Source: HXMU1420-13 sp965228545
GTDB taxonomy: Bacteria; Bacteroidota; Rhodothermia; Balneolales; Balneolaceae
Assembly (NCBI GenBank): GCA_965228545.1
Contig: OZ245822.1
Coordinates: 2,542,001 to 2,606,000 of the forward strand
Direction: 5' to 3'
Length of the DNA stretch: 64,000 bases
Under the pieces are notes generated by a model that had not been told where the DNA came from, ran no database searches, and saw only the letters and a program-made list of their open reading frames with translations. A program made the translations under genes and the position numbers. This document shows, in pieces, positions 57,036 through 64,000 of this stretch; the first letter of the stretch is position 1; each line of letters opens with the position of its first letter.

Positions 57036-57635
57036 TTAATCCTCTGCACGATGAATTTCGAGAAGAGCATTTGAAAGTGCATCCTGAATGATTTTATGCG
57101 TGTCGTATTCCGGAATATCCGCAAGATAACGATCATTGATTCTTACGATATCAGCCTGAACAACAACTTTCGATAAATTAGGTAGGGCTGCTCCTAACGT
57201 GGTTATTAGTGCTGCACGGCCATACTCTCCATTAAAAGCTTCTACCACTCCAATTGTAGGCATAATAACAGTTCCAATGCCCCCTATAATGGTAGCGATG
57301 ATAGCGTTTGATGTTGATTTAACCCGAAAGTTTACCATCGCATTACCGCCTGCTTCCTCAATAGCATTGTTGATATCATCAGAAAGATCAAACTCAGTTT
57401 TTGTAAGTGATAATTTCCCGTGGAAAGCACCGGTCATATAACGCCGGAATTTAAAGGAGCCAACTTTCTCGTAAGCCTCGTCACCAATTTCATCGAGATC
57501 ATTTGTGTATAATAACGAGTTCATAGAAACCGGATACACAGTTTTTTCCATGGTAAGGGTAGCTTCGTAGCTGGTGCAAGCTTGTACGCTTATGATCAGT
57601 GCGGTAAATAGTATAAGTTTAGACATTATTTTCAT
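57036..57635 (-). CDS. Hypothetical lipoprotein
   Basis: A 199-residue lipoprotein with a lipobox ending in Cys20 (ISVQAC). The middle has a Gly-rich hydrophobic helix (NAIIATIIGGIGTVIMPTIG) flanked by a Gly-Gly-Asn turn (IEEAGGNAMVNFRVKSTS), a pattern reminiscent of heavy-metal-binding YbjQ-like or Glycine-zipper lipoproteins, but not enough for naming. It is second of a two-gene unit with the lipoprotein 15 bases upstream, and is followed by a strong terminator. Confidence 0.75.
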   Translation of the reverse strand: MKIMSKLILFTALIISVQACTSYEATLTMEKTVYPVSMNSLLYTNDLDEIGDEAYEKVGSFKFRRYMTGAFHGKLSLTKTEFDLSDDINNAIEEAGGNAMVNFRVKSTSNAIIATIIGGIGTVIMPTIGVVEAFNGEYGRAALITTLGAALPNLSKVVVQADIVRINDRYLADIPEYDTHKIIQDALSNALLEIHRAED

Positions 57636-57650
57636 AGTAGTACTCTGCGT

Positions 57651-58031
57651 TTAATTTGATCTTAGGTAAGCGTATATCCAGCGGTATTGGTTACTGAAAG
57701 CCAGTCCGAAAAAATCCTGACCTACATAAATCCAATCGGTTACAAAAACGATGTCTCGTTCATCAGTCACTTGCAAGGCAGGACCAATACCATTAGTGGA
57801 AGACTGTGTATTGATTTGATAATTGCCGGAAGTGGTGGTAGTCTCGGAATTGTCGTTCACAAAATAATCCTCCATAATGAGAGGTATTTCTGAAGCGGTT
57901 ACATCCGGAGCAACCTGAGCACCTATCATAAGCGGGTGATCTACTTTGGTGGATGTCATATCAAGCGAAGTACAGGCCGAATAGAAAATAATTACTATTA
58001 ACAGACCTAGTGAGTAGTGATTATGTTTCAT
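57651..58031 (-). CDS. Small hypothetical lipoprotein
   Basis: A 126-residue lipoprotein (lipobox IFYSAC, Cys20). The mature part has a Thr/Ser-rich linker (NDNSETTTTSGNYQINTQSS) and a C-terminal WIYVGQDFFGLAFSNQYRWI stretch rich in aromatic residues. No family recognised. First gene of the pair with the 199-residue lipoprotein; a promoter should lie upstream of 58031 but is not obvious. Confidence 0.7.
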   Translation of the reverse strand: MKHNHYSLGLLIVIIFYSACTSLDMTSTKVDHPLMIGAQVAPDVTASEIPLIMEDYFVNDNSETTTTSGNYQINTQSSTNGIGPALQVTDERDIVFVTDWIYVGQDFFGLAFSNQYRWIYAYLRSN

Positions 58032-58769
58032 AGTGTTATAGATTGAGTTTTTAAGAGCGCTTTTAACCTATAACTGAACAAGAAGGAGATAAATACCCTA
58101 TCTCGGGTATTCTGTAGGTAAAGAATTAATAGTGGATTAAGTAGCTAGTGGTGGATATCTGACGTGATGCAGAGAGTTAATACGGTAGTGGGTACTCTTA
58201 CACAATAATTGATTGATGAAGGAGGGAATTCGGAATTAATGATTTGAGAATAAAACAAACCAATCCAAACTTTTTCCTTTAATAGTTACTGGTAAATTGG
58301 TGGTTGCGATCAATGTGGAGCGCATTTAGAGTTTTTTTACTTGAATGAGTATCTATTCATCAAAAGAGTTTGTTATGCAAGAGCCCGAAAACCACATATT
58401 CTAGACTACGATGGAATGTGTGGATTTCTGCCGGTTTCCAAACAAAAATACAGAAGCCTTTGTGAGTTTAGAAAATGAGTTAAAGAGTTCCTTCGATAGA
58501 ATGGTACAGCGGATTTTTGTAGGGAATAACGAAGAGCAAGTTGAAAACTAGAACGGTCTCTTTAATAGTGGCATTTTGATTTAAATAATACTGAAACAAT
58601 TTACTCGTTGTTCGCTTTCATCAAGAGAAAATGAATATGCAGAATAATGAAGTCAAGAAAGAGAGAACATCCGCGGAAAAAAGAAATGGAAAAGAATTCG
58701 CGACGTAAGAACATGGAAGAAAAGCTCGCAGAACTTATGCGTCTGATTTTTGAAGAAAATACCTTTCAG
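58032..58769. other. Gene-poor stretch with two short frames
   Basis: No gene can be firmly called in these 738 bases. A 46-residue frame at 58411-58551 (+; MECVDFCRFPNKNTEAF at its start) and a very basic 45-residue frame at 58647-58784 (+; KSRKREHPRKKEMEKNSRRK, then LAELMRLIFEENT) are open. Neither has a good ribosome binding site or a family I know. The second overlaps the end of the peptidase gene. The stretch may hold decayed genes. Confidence 0.5.
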
Positions 58770-59441
58770 TCAAAAAAGAGTTGACGGTTCAACTAAGTCT
58801 GCATTGTTATTTCTTACACTTCCAACCGCTTTAGAAACAATATGCTGCGTCAATGCATCGCTCGGATAAGGTTGAAGCATATCTACCATCAAATTGATGG
58901 ATTGCTCGGGATTAAGCCAATCCTCAAATTCAGTAGGGTGTAAAAAAGCAGGCATGCGATCGTGAATAGGTTCCATCAACGAATTTGGCGATGTCGTAAT
59001 TACAGAATAAGATTTAGTGCCGTCGATTGGGCTGAGTTCTGAGTAAATTCCGGCGGCCACCAGCAATTCCCCTTCGTTTTTTGGATATATGTAATGCGGT
59101 GTTTTCTTTCTTTTGATTCCTTGCCATTCGTAAAAACCATTCATTGGAATTAAGCATCTTTTGGATTGGATGGCTCGCCTCCACATTGGTTTTTTGGTGA
59201 GGCTGTCGTCGCGGGTATTAATAGGGAGAAATGGTTTTTGTCCTTTTTTCGGTTTCCATCCCATAAATCCCCAATACATATTTTCGGCGATGCGTTTACC
59301 TTCATCATCCACAAATGCGACCGGCATTGTATGCGTTGGAGCTACATTGTAGTTTGGAGTAATCTCGCCTCGACGTTCCAAGACTCCTAAAAAATGGTCG
59401 ATTTCATCCAGCAATTTGAATAAAGCATATCGACCACACAT
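58770..59441 (-). CDS. HMCES/YedK-type abasic-site processing protein
   Basis: A 223-residue SOS-response-associated peptidase fold protein that crosslinks to abasic sites in single-stranded DNA to protect them. The catalytic Cys2 follows directly after the start Met (MCGRYALF), which is removed in the cell. Conserved NYNVAPTHTMPV, NTRDDSLTKKPMWRRAI, RCLIPMNGFYEWQ (Glu of the site) and EPIHDRMPAFL (His). Length typical. It lies 2 bases after the purA stop, so it may share the purA transcript. Confidence 0.95.
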   Translation of the reverse strand: MCGRYALFKLLDEIDHFLGVLERRGEITPNYNVAPTHTMPVAFVDDEGKRIAENMYWGFMGWKPKKGQKPFLPINTRDDSLTKKPMWRRAIQSKRCLIPMNGFYEWQGIKRKKTPHYIYPKNEGELLVAAGIYSELSPIDGTKSYSVITTSPNSLMEPIHDRMPAFLHPTEFEDWLNPEQSINLMVDMLQPYPSDALTQHIVSKAVGSVRNNNADLVEPSTLF

Positions 59442-59443
59442 AC

Positions 59444-60718
59444 TTATCGGATGATGGTTTCGGTGCGTTTTGGCCCTGTAGAAATGATTGTAAACTTCAC
59501 TCCTAAATATTCTTCTACAAAATTGATGTACGATTTCGCATTTTCAGGCAATTCATTCCAATCGGTCATGCCGCTAATGTCTTTATCCCAACCGGGTAAT
59601 GCTGTGTACACCGGCTCTATACTTTCTATTTCGGGAAGAGAAAGTGGAAATACCTTAGTTTCTTTCCCATTCACCTTGTAGCTTGTACAAACCTTGATCT
59701 CTTCAAAGCCATCCATTACATCCATTTTGGTAAGAGTCAGCTCATTCATTCCATTGATCCGAACGGCGTATTTTAGAGCTACTAAATCGAGCCAGCCACA
59801 ACGCCTTGGTCGACCGGTGGTGGCACCAAATTCATGCCCTTTTTTGCGGAGCAATTCACCCATTTCGTCTTCTAATTCGGTTGGAAAAGGGCCATTACCA
59901 ACACGTGTGCAGTAAGCTTTGGTAATTCCCATTACATGAGTAATAGCCGTTGGTGGTACACCGGTACCGGTACAAGCTCCGCCCGAGGTTGGAGAAGAAG
60001 AAGTTACAAAAGGGTAGGTTCCATGATCAACATCAAGCAAACAACCTTGTGCGCCTTCGAGCAGAATTTCTTCTCCGTTTTCTATGGCTTCGTGGAGTAT
60101 ATGCGAGGTGTTACAAATGAACGGTTTCAGCTGATTAATGGAGTCTGAAAGCTCATTCATCAAGTCATCGGCATTTATTGTGGGCTCGTGATACATATTT
60201 TCGAGCGCAAAATTGATGTCTTGAATGTTTTGGATGATTTTCTCTTTCAGTAAATCACGATCTAAAAGATCCACCATGCGGATGCCTACACGTGCAACTT
60301 TACTTACATACGAAGGGCCTATTCCACGCCCGGTTGTACCGATTGCATCTTTGCCTTTTCGCTTTTCTTTCAGCTGATCCAGAATTTTATGATAAGGTAG
60401 TATCACGTGCGCAGTTTGGCTGATGAAGAAACGGTTATCCAGAGAAAAACCCATGTTCTTGACGCCTTCAATTTCCTTAACCAAGGCGATAGGGTCTATT
60501 ACAACACCGTTGCCGATAATACACTTTGCGTCGCCATTAAAAATACCCGATGGTACAAGATGTAAAACAACTTCTTTGTCGTCGAACTTGAGCGTGTGCC
60601 CGGCATTAGCTCCGCCTTGAAAACGAGCTACAAATTTTGCCTTATCGCTTAGCAGATCAACAATTTTTCCTTTTCCTTCATCGCCCCATTGAGCGCCGAT
60701 TACTACACGTACTGCCAT
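59444..60718 (-). CDS. purA: Adenylosuccinate synthetase
   Basis: Joins IMP and aspartate with GTP, the first step from IMP to AMP. The 424 residues carry the P-loop and catalytic Asp13 (GAQWGDEGKGKIVDLL), His41 (GGANAGHTL), the IMP-binding GTTGRGIGPSY and the C-terminal TTGRPRRCGWLDLVAL. All as expected, no lesion. It starts after a terminator that separates it from the sec-STAS unit; the HMCES gene follows 2 bases later. Confidence 0.98.
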   Translation of the reverse strand: MAVRVVIGAQWGDEGKGKIVDLLSDKAKFVARFQGGANAGHTLKFDDKEVVLHLVPSGIFNGDAKCIIGNGVVIDPIALVKEIEGVKNMGFSLDNRFFISQTAHVILPYHKILDQLKEKRKGKDAIGTTGRGIGPSYVSKVARVGIRMVDLLDRDLLKEKIIQNIQDINFALENMYHEPTINADDLMNELSDSINQLKPFICNTSHILHEAIENGEEILLEGAQGCLLDVDHGTYPFVTSSSPTSGGACTGTGVPPTAITHVMGITKAYCTRVGNGPFPTELEDEMGELLRKKGHEFGATTGRPRRCGWLDLVALKYAVRINGMNELTLTKMDVMDGFEEIKVCTSYKVNGKETKVFPLSLPEIESIEPVYTALPGWDKDISGMTDWNELPENAKSYINFVEEYLGVKFTIISTGPKRTETIIR

Positions 60719-60733
60719 AAAGTTTATTAAAAT

Positions 60734-60763
60734 AAAAAAGGGGTGTAGTTAGGTACACCCCTT
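60734..60763 (-). terminator. Terminator of the secD-secF-STAS operon
   Basis: AAGGGGTGTA (60738-60747) and TACACCCCTT (60754-60763) form a perfect 10-bp stem with a 6-base loop. On the minus strand six T residues follow. It lies 24 bases after the STAS stop and just before purA. Confidence 0.9.
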
Positions 60764-60786
60764 CAAATTAGTAGGTTATCGAGCTA

Positions 60787-61131
60787 TTAATCTTCATTGT
60801 ACGATTCAACGGCTTTTTCCACCGAATCGAAATGCTTAAATACGGTGATAAGCTTTGTTACAATTAATAAACTCTGAATTTTGTCGGTTGCGTTAGCAAT
60901 TCGCAGATCGCCACCAGACTTTCGCATAGTAGTTAATCCGCCAATAAGCATGCCAAGCCCCGAGGAGTTCATGAACTTAACTTTTCCCAGATCCACCACT
61001 ATATTGGTTTTACCTGCGTCAATTAACTCATGAAGTTTTTCATTTAGGCTAACCGCATCAGGCCCACCCATTACATTACCTTTAAATTCGATAACCACAC
61101 TTCCGTAGCGTTCTGAAGTATTAAAGCTCAT
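60787..61131 (-). CDS. STAS-domain anti-sigma factor antagonist
   Basis: A 114-residue SpoIIAA/RsbV-like protein that, unphosphorylated, should bind an anti-sigma kinase and free a sigma factor or other target. The phosphorylation site reads FMNSSGLGML, with Ser56 as the likely target (Asn in place of the usual Asp before it). Core strands VVIEFKGNVMGGPDAV and GGDLRIANATDKIQSLL match the family. It follows secF by 21 bases and ends the operon. The SpoIIE phosphatase at 12.8-15.3 kb may be its partner. Confidence 0.92.
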   Translation of the reverse strand: MSFNTSERYGSVVIEFKGNVMGGPDAVSLNEKLHELIDAGKTNIVVDLGKVKFMNSSGLGMLIGGLTTMRKSGGDLRIANATDKIQSLLIVTKLITVFKHFDSVEKAVESYNED

Positions 61132-61152
61132 AAGTTTCCTCGTTAATATTCT

Positions 61153-62064
61153 TTAAGATTGTTTGGCGCGTTTGTCTAGTTCAAGTACCAGAGGACTTGC
61201 TACGAACAGCGAACTGTAGGTACCAAGAACCACCCCGATTATAAGGGCAAAAGACAAGCCTTTCAACACCTCACCTCCGAAAATAAACAGCACCAGCACT
61301 ACAAACAAGGTAGTAAGCGAAGTAATTACGGTTCGGCTTAGTGTGTCGTTCAAACTTTTGTTCACCATAGGTAGAAAATCCATGCCTTTATGAACAATGC
61401 TGTTTTCACGAATACGGTCGAATACTACAACGGTATCATTCAATGAATAACCTACGATAGTTAAAAATGCAGCGATAATATTCTGATCGATAAGTAAACT
61501 GAAATTAACCACATCACTTAGCAAGGTGAAAATACCCAACGTGATTGTTACATCATGAACCAGTGCTGCAACAGCTCCTGCAGAGAAGGTCCAGTTACGG
61601 AAACGAATCAATATATAGATGAAGATGATAATAATAGCGTAAATAACCGCTTGAACGGCACCTGATTTAAGATCATCTCCAAAACGCGGACTGATATAAC
61701 TTCCTGATTCCGATTCATAGGTAATGTTACCTAATTCGTTATCGAAGGTTGCCTGAATAATTTCCTGCACTTCTTCTTTAGAAGCTGTGTTATCGGTACG
61801 GATAAGTACTTCAACATCGGTACCGAAAAGTTTAACCTCGGGTGCCGTACCCAATGGTTCGGTAAGCAATTCGCGCACTTCAGTAGTGCTTACAGGCTCA
61901 GAGAATTTGTATACAAACTCACTTCCTCCTTTAAAGTCGATACCATACTGCAATCCCTGGGTAATGATAACCACCAGTGAGAGCGTGAACATGATACCTG
62001 AGAAAATGTAAGCGCCTTTACGCTTGCCGACAAAGTCGATATTTGGTGTTTCAAACCATCTCAT
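61153..62064 (-). CDS. secF: Protein translocase subunit SecF
   Basis: Inner-membrane SecDF helper that uses proton flow to pull exported proteins across. The 303 residues have six helices and the family motifs: YGIDFKGGSEFVYKFSEPVS in the first loop, GAVAALVHDVTITLGIFTLL and ILTIVGYSLNDTVVVFDRIR (with AFLTIVGYSLNDT), TSLTTLFVVLVLFIFGGEVL near the end. It is 42 bases after secD and in the same operon. Nothing unusual. Confidence 0.97.
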   Translation of the reverse strand: MRWFETPNIDFVGKRKGAYIFSGIMFTLSLVVIITQGLQYGIDFKGGSEFVYKFSEPVSTTEVRELLTEPLGTAPEVKLFGTDVEVLIRTDNTASKEEVQEIIQATFDNELGNITYESESGSYISPRFGDDLKSGAVQAVIYAIIIIFIYILIRFRNWTFSAGAVAALVHDVTITLGIFTLLSDVVNFSLLIDQNIIAAFLTIVGYSLNDTVVVFDRIRENSIVHKGMDFLPMVNKSLNDTLSRTVITSLTTLFVVLVLFIFGGEVLKGLSFALIIGVVLGTYSSLFVASPLVLELDKRAKQS

Positions 62065-62106
62065 AATAAGTTCCTTTTATATCTTTATTAATTTCTTGTA
62101 TTGAGA

Positions 62107-63921
62107 TTATCCGAAGCTCATTGAGTCGGCATTTTTTTGGCTTAGGTATTCAACAATTACTCGTGTAATTACTAAGGCACTAAACAGAGAGCAGGCAATA
62201 CCGGCAAGCAGAGTAACTGCAAAACCTTTAATCGGGCCGGAGCCAAAGCTCATGAGGATGATAGCCACGAAACCGGTAGTTACGTTGGCATCGATAATGG
62301 CACTTAGTGCGTTTGCAAAGCCTGCAGAAATAGCTGCTTTAATTGTTTTACCACCTCGTTGTTCTTCCCGAATACGATCGAAAATTAGTACGTTTGCATC
62401 TACCGCCATACCAATGGTTAGTACGATACCTGCCATTCCGGGAAGGGTAAGTGTAGCACCAAAACTTGCTAGAACACCTAGAATAAATACGATATTTGTG
62501 ATTAAGGCTACATCAGCAACTGCACCACCTTTGCGGTAATACATAATCATAAAGAGTGCTACAATTCCTAAACCAATCAAAATAGAGTTCAATCCGGCAC
62601 TTACAGAGGCTTCACCTAAAGTAGCTCCAACAGTACGGCTACCAATAATTTCAAGTGGAGCAGGAAGTGCACCGGAAAGCAAGATGTTTACTAAATCCTC
62701 TGCTTCTTCAATGCTCTCTAATCCGGTGATGGTTGAGTTACCGCCAGAGATTTTGGTTTGAACATTTGGATATGAAACCACATATCCATCTAATACAATG
62801 GCAATCGGTTTACCAATGTTGGCACCGGTAATACGGCTCCAGGTACGTGCGCCATCGCTATTCATACCCATTGCAACTTCGGCAGCATTGGTAGTTGGGT
62901 CGAACTGGATAGAAGCTTCTTCAATCACTTCACCAGTTAGTTCAATGTCGGAATTTACCCCGAAAAGTGTAAACTGCTCGGTTCCATCTGCAAATTCGAT
63001 AGTTCTTGATCCCCAAAGTAATTCGGTATTTCGAGGCATCATTCGTCGTACTTCTTCTGCACTCAATAATTCCATTACTCGTGCGGTGTCTTCAGAGGAA
63101 GCATATCCAAATACATACGGACTTTGGCCTTGTACAAACCCAATTACATCGATCAGTGGATTTGTAGATGCGTCGAGTTGAAGAGAGTCAGTGGTATCTG
63201 GCTCAACATTGTAGAATTCAACCGCTTGATTTCTGAAAACACTGAAATCTTGTGCATCAGGACCTGTTCTGAATTCAAGTCGGGCCGTACCTTTTAACAG
63301 ATTGCGAACACGGTCTTCGTCATCTACACCGGGTAGCTCAACGATAATACGGCTGCTTCCTTGTTTTACGATGGATGGCTCGGTCACACCAAAACGGTCA
63401 ACACGAGTACGAATAATTTCGATGGCGCGATCGAGGGCTGCATCCCGCTGTGTTTTAAGATAGGCTACGATCTCTTCGTTGGTTGAACGACGAGTGATTT
63501 CATCTGCATCACTACGGTAGTAACGGCTCAATCGGGCGTTTGCATCGCGTGATTCAAATGCAGTGAGCATTTCGTCGATAAAGTCAGTGTCGTTTTCAAG
63601 AGCTGCTGCGCGCGCCTCCTGTACCACATCATTTAGTAATTGGTCGCGATTTTCACCAGCCAATTCCAGAATAAGTTGTGGAGTTCCAACTTCAAGTGTT
63701 ACGTGCATTCCACCCTGTAAATCGAGGCCAAGAGATAGAATGTTATCTTGAAGGTTTGATAATTTTTCGGCGTTTTCAGCTTCGTACTGAGCGGCTTCTT
63801 CCACCGTCATTTCGCTGATTTGTTTTTGTTCGAGGTTCCAGATAACCGTAGCTGATAACTCGTATAAGAAGTATCCGAGAAAGGCTACAATCAGGAATAT
63901 TTTAAATCCGTTGCCTTGCAT
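62107..63921 (-). CDS. secD: Protein translocase subunit SecD
   Basis: Partner of SecF, 604 residues, separate from it as in E. coli. N-terminal helix (FKIFLIVAFLGYFLYELSAT), a large periplasmic domain with P1-type repeats (SLGLDLQGGMHVTLEV near residue 68; DRFGVTEPSIVKQGSSRIIV), then five helices with GIVLTIGMAVDANVLIFDRI, the conserved motif carrying the proton-path Asp, and AAISAGFANALSAIIDANVT. First gene of the operon secD-secF-STAS. The remaining 79 bases to the window edge hold no gene; a small GACTTC/GAAGTC hairpin lies there. Confidence 0.97.
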   Translation of the reverse strand: MQGNGFKIFLIVAFLGYFLYELSATVIWNLEQKQISEMTVEEAAQYEAENAEKLSNLQDNILSLGLDLQGGMHVTLEVGTPQLILELAGENRDQLLNDVVQEARAAALENDTDFIDEMLTAFESRDANARLSRYYRSDADEITRRSTNEEIVAYLKTQRDAALDRAIEIIRTRVDRFGVTEPSIVKQGSSRIIVELPGVDDEDRVRNLLKGTARLEFRTGPDAQDFSVFRNQAVEFYNVEPDTTDSLQLDASTNPLIDVIGFVQGQSPYVFGYASSEDTARVMELLSAEEVRRMMPRNTELLWGSRTIEFADGTEQFTLFGVNSDIELTGEVIEEASIQFDPTTNAAEVAMGMNSDGARTWSRITGANIGKPIAIVLDGYVVSYPNVQTKISGGNSTITGLESIEEAEDLVNILLSGALPAPLEIIGSRTVGATLGEASVSAGLNSILIGLGIVALFMIMYYRKGGAVADVALITNIVFILGVLASFGATLTLPGMAGIVLTIGMAVDANVLIFDRIREEQRGGKTIKAAISAGFANALSAIIDANVTTGFVAIILMSFGSGPIKGFAVTLLAGIACSLFSALVITRVIVEYLSQKNADSMSFG

Positions 63922-64000
63922 ATTCGTTAATTGTTATTTGTTAATAGATGGATGAGACTTCGATTAAATCTGAAGTCGGATAAAATGAAGGATGTAATTA

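Overview
The window looks like chromosomal DNA of a free-living Gram-negative member of the FCB group, most likely a Balneolota (Balneola/Gracilimonas-like) bacterium. I infer this from the 16S-Ile-Ala-23S-5S rRNA operon, many lipoproteins, a PorZ-like type IX secretion protein with a C-terminal sorting domain, a bacterial queuosine branch and the general gene content. No sequence comparison could be run. The 16S 3' end keeps a CCTCC anti-Shine-Dalgarno. Several genes have clear GGAG-type ribosome binding sites, and TTG/GTG starts are common. Almost everything is core or household gene content; no phage, insertion sequence, CRISPR array or defence island was seen. Layout: 1-3.6 kb, minus-strand envelope lipoproteins and a PEGA-domain protein. 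3.9-12.6 kb, an orphan NarL-type regulator whose receiver lacks the phospho-acceptor Asp, aspS, a DUF429 protein, sodA, a decayed four-helix-bundle (23S intervening-sequence type) gene between repeats, a bacilliredoxin, a CheY-like receiver, an MscS channel and a serine hydrolase. 12.8-24.2 kb, a membrane-anchored SpoIIE-type phosphatase, hflKC, recQ, a PqiA-like protein, a TetR/ABC1-kinase pair and a YhhQ queuosine-precursor transporter. 24.3-29.9 kb, the rRNA operon with a terminator-like hairpin in its leader, boxA-like sites and long processing stems. 30.0-37.7 kb, a glycan cluster: PorZ-like protein, a GT2 glycosyltransferase fused to a degenerate sugar-phosphate transferase, an intact polyprenyl sugar-phosphate transferase and a dolichol-phosphate-mannose-synthase-like enzyme, interrupted by convergent tgt. 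37.8-42.3 kb, a lipid and membrane operon (accA, thioesterase, DUF2085, DUF4199, CPBP protease, DUF2007, cdsA). 42.3-44.7 kb, an AT-rich accessory patch with a perfect 16-bp hairpin, an orphan membrane protein, a TIGR01777 epimerase and a Phd/RelE toxin-antitoxin pair. 44.7-56.7 kb, a large propeller lipoprotein, a BatA-like VWA protein, hflX, a CBS protein, a 999-residue TPR protein and aroA. 56.7-58.8 kb, a gene-poor stretch with a HipA-like remnant and two small lipoproteins. 58.8-63.9 kb, an HMCES/YedK protein, purA, and a secD-secF-STAS operon. Working connections: YhhQ and Tgt both serve queuosine; the SpoIIE phosphatase and the STAS antagonist are two parts of a partner-switching module, with no RsbW-type kinase in the window; PorZ and the adjoining glycosyltransferase fusion suggest a dedicated glycan linked to type IX secretion. 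I did not find a convincing wholly new system. The best leads are the PorZ/GT2-pseudo-transferase operon, the Asp-less response regulator, the decayed four-helix-bundle cassette with its repeats, and the rRNA leader hairpin.
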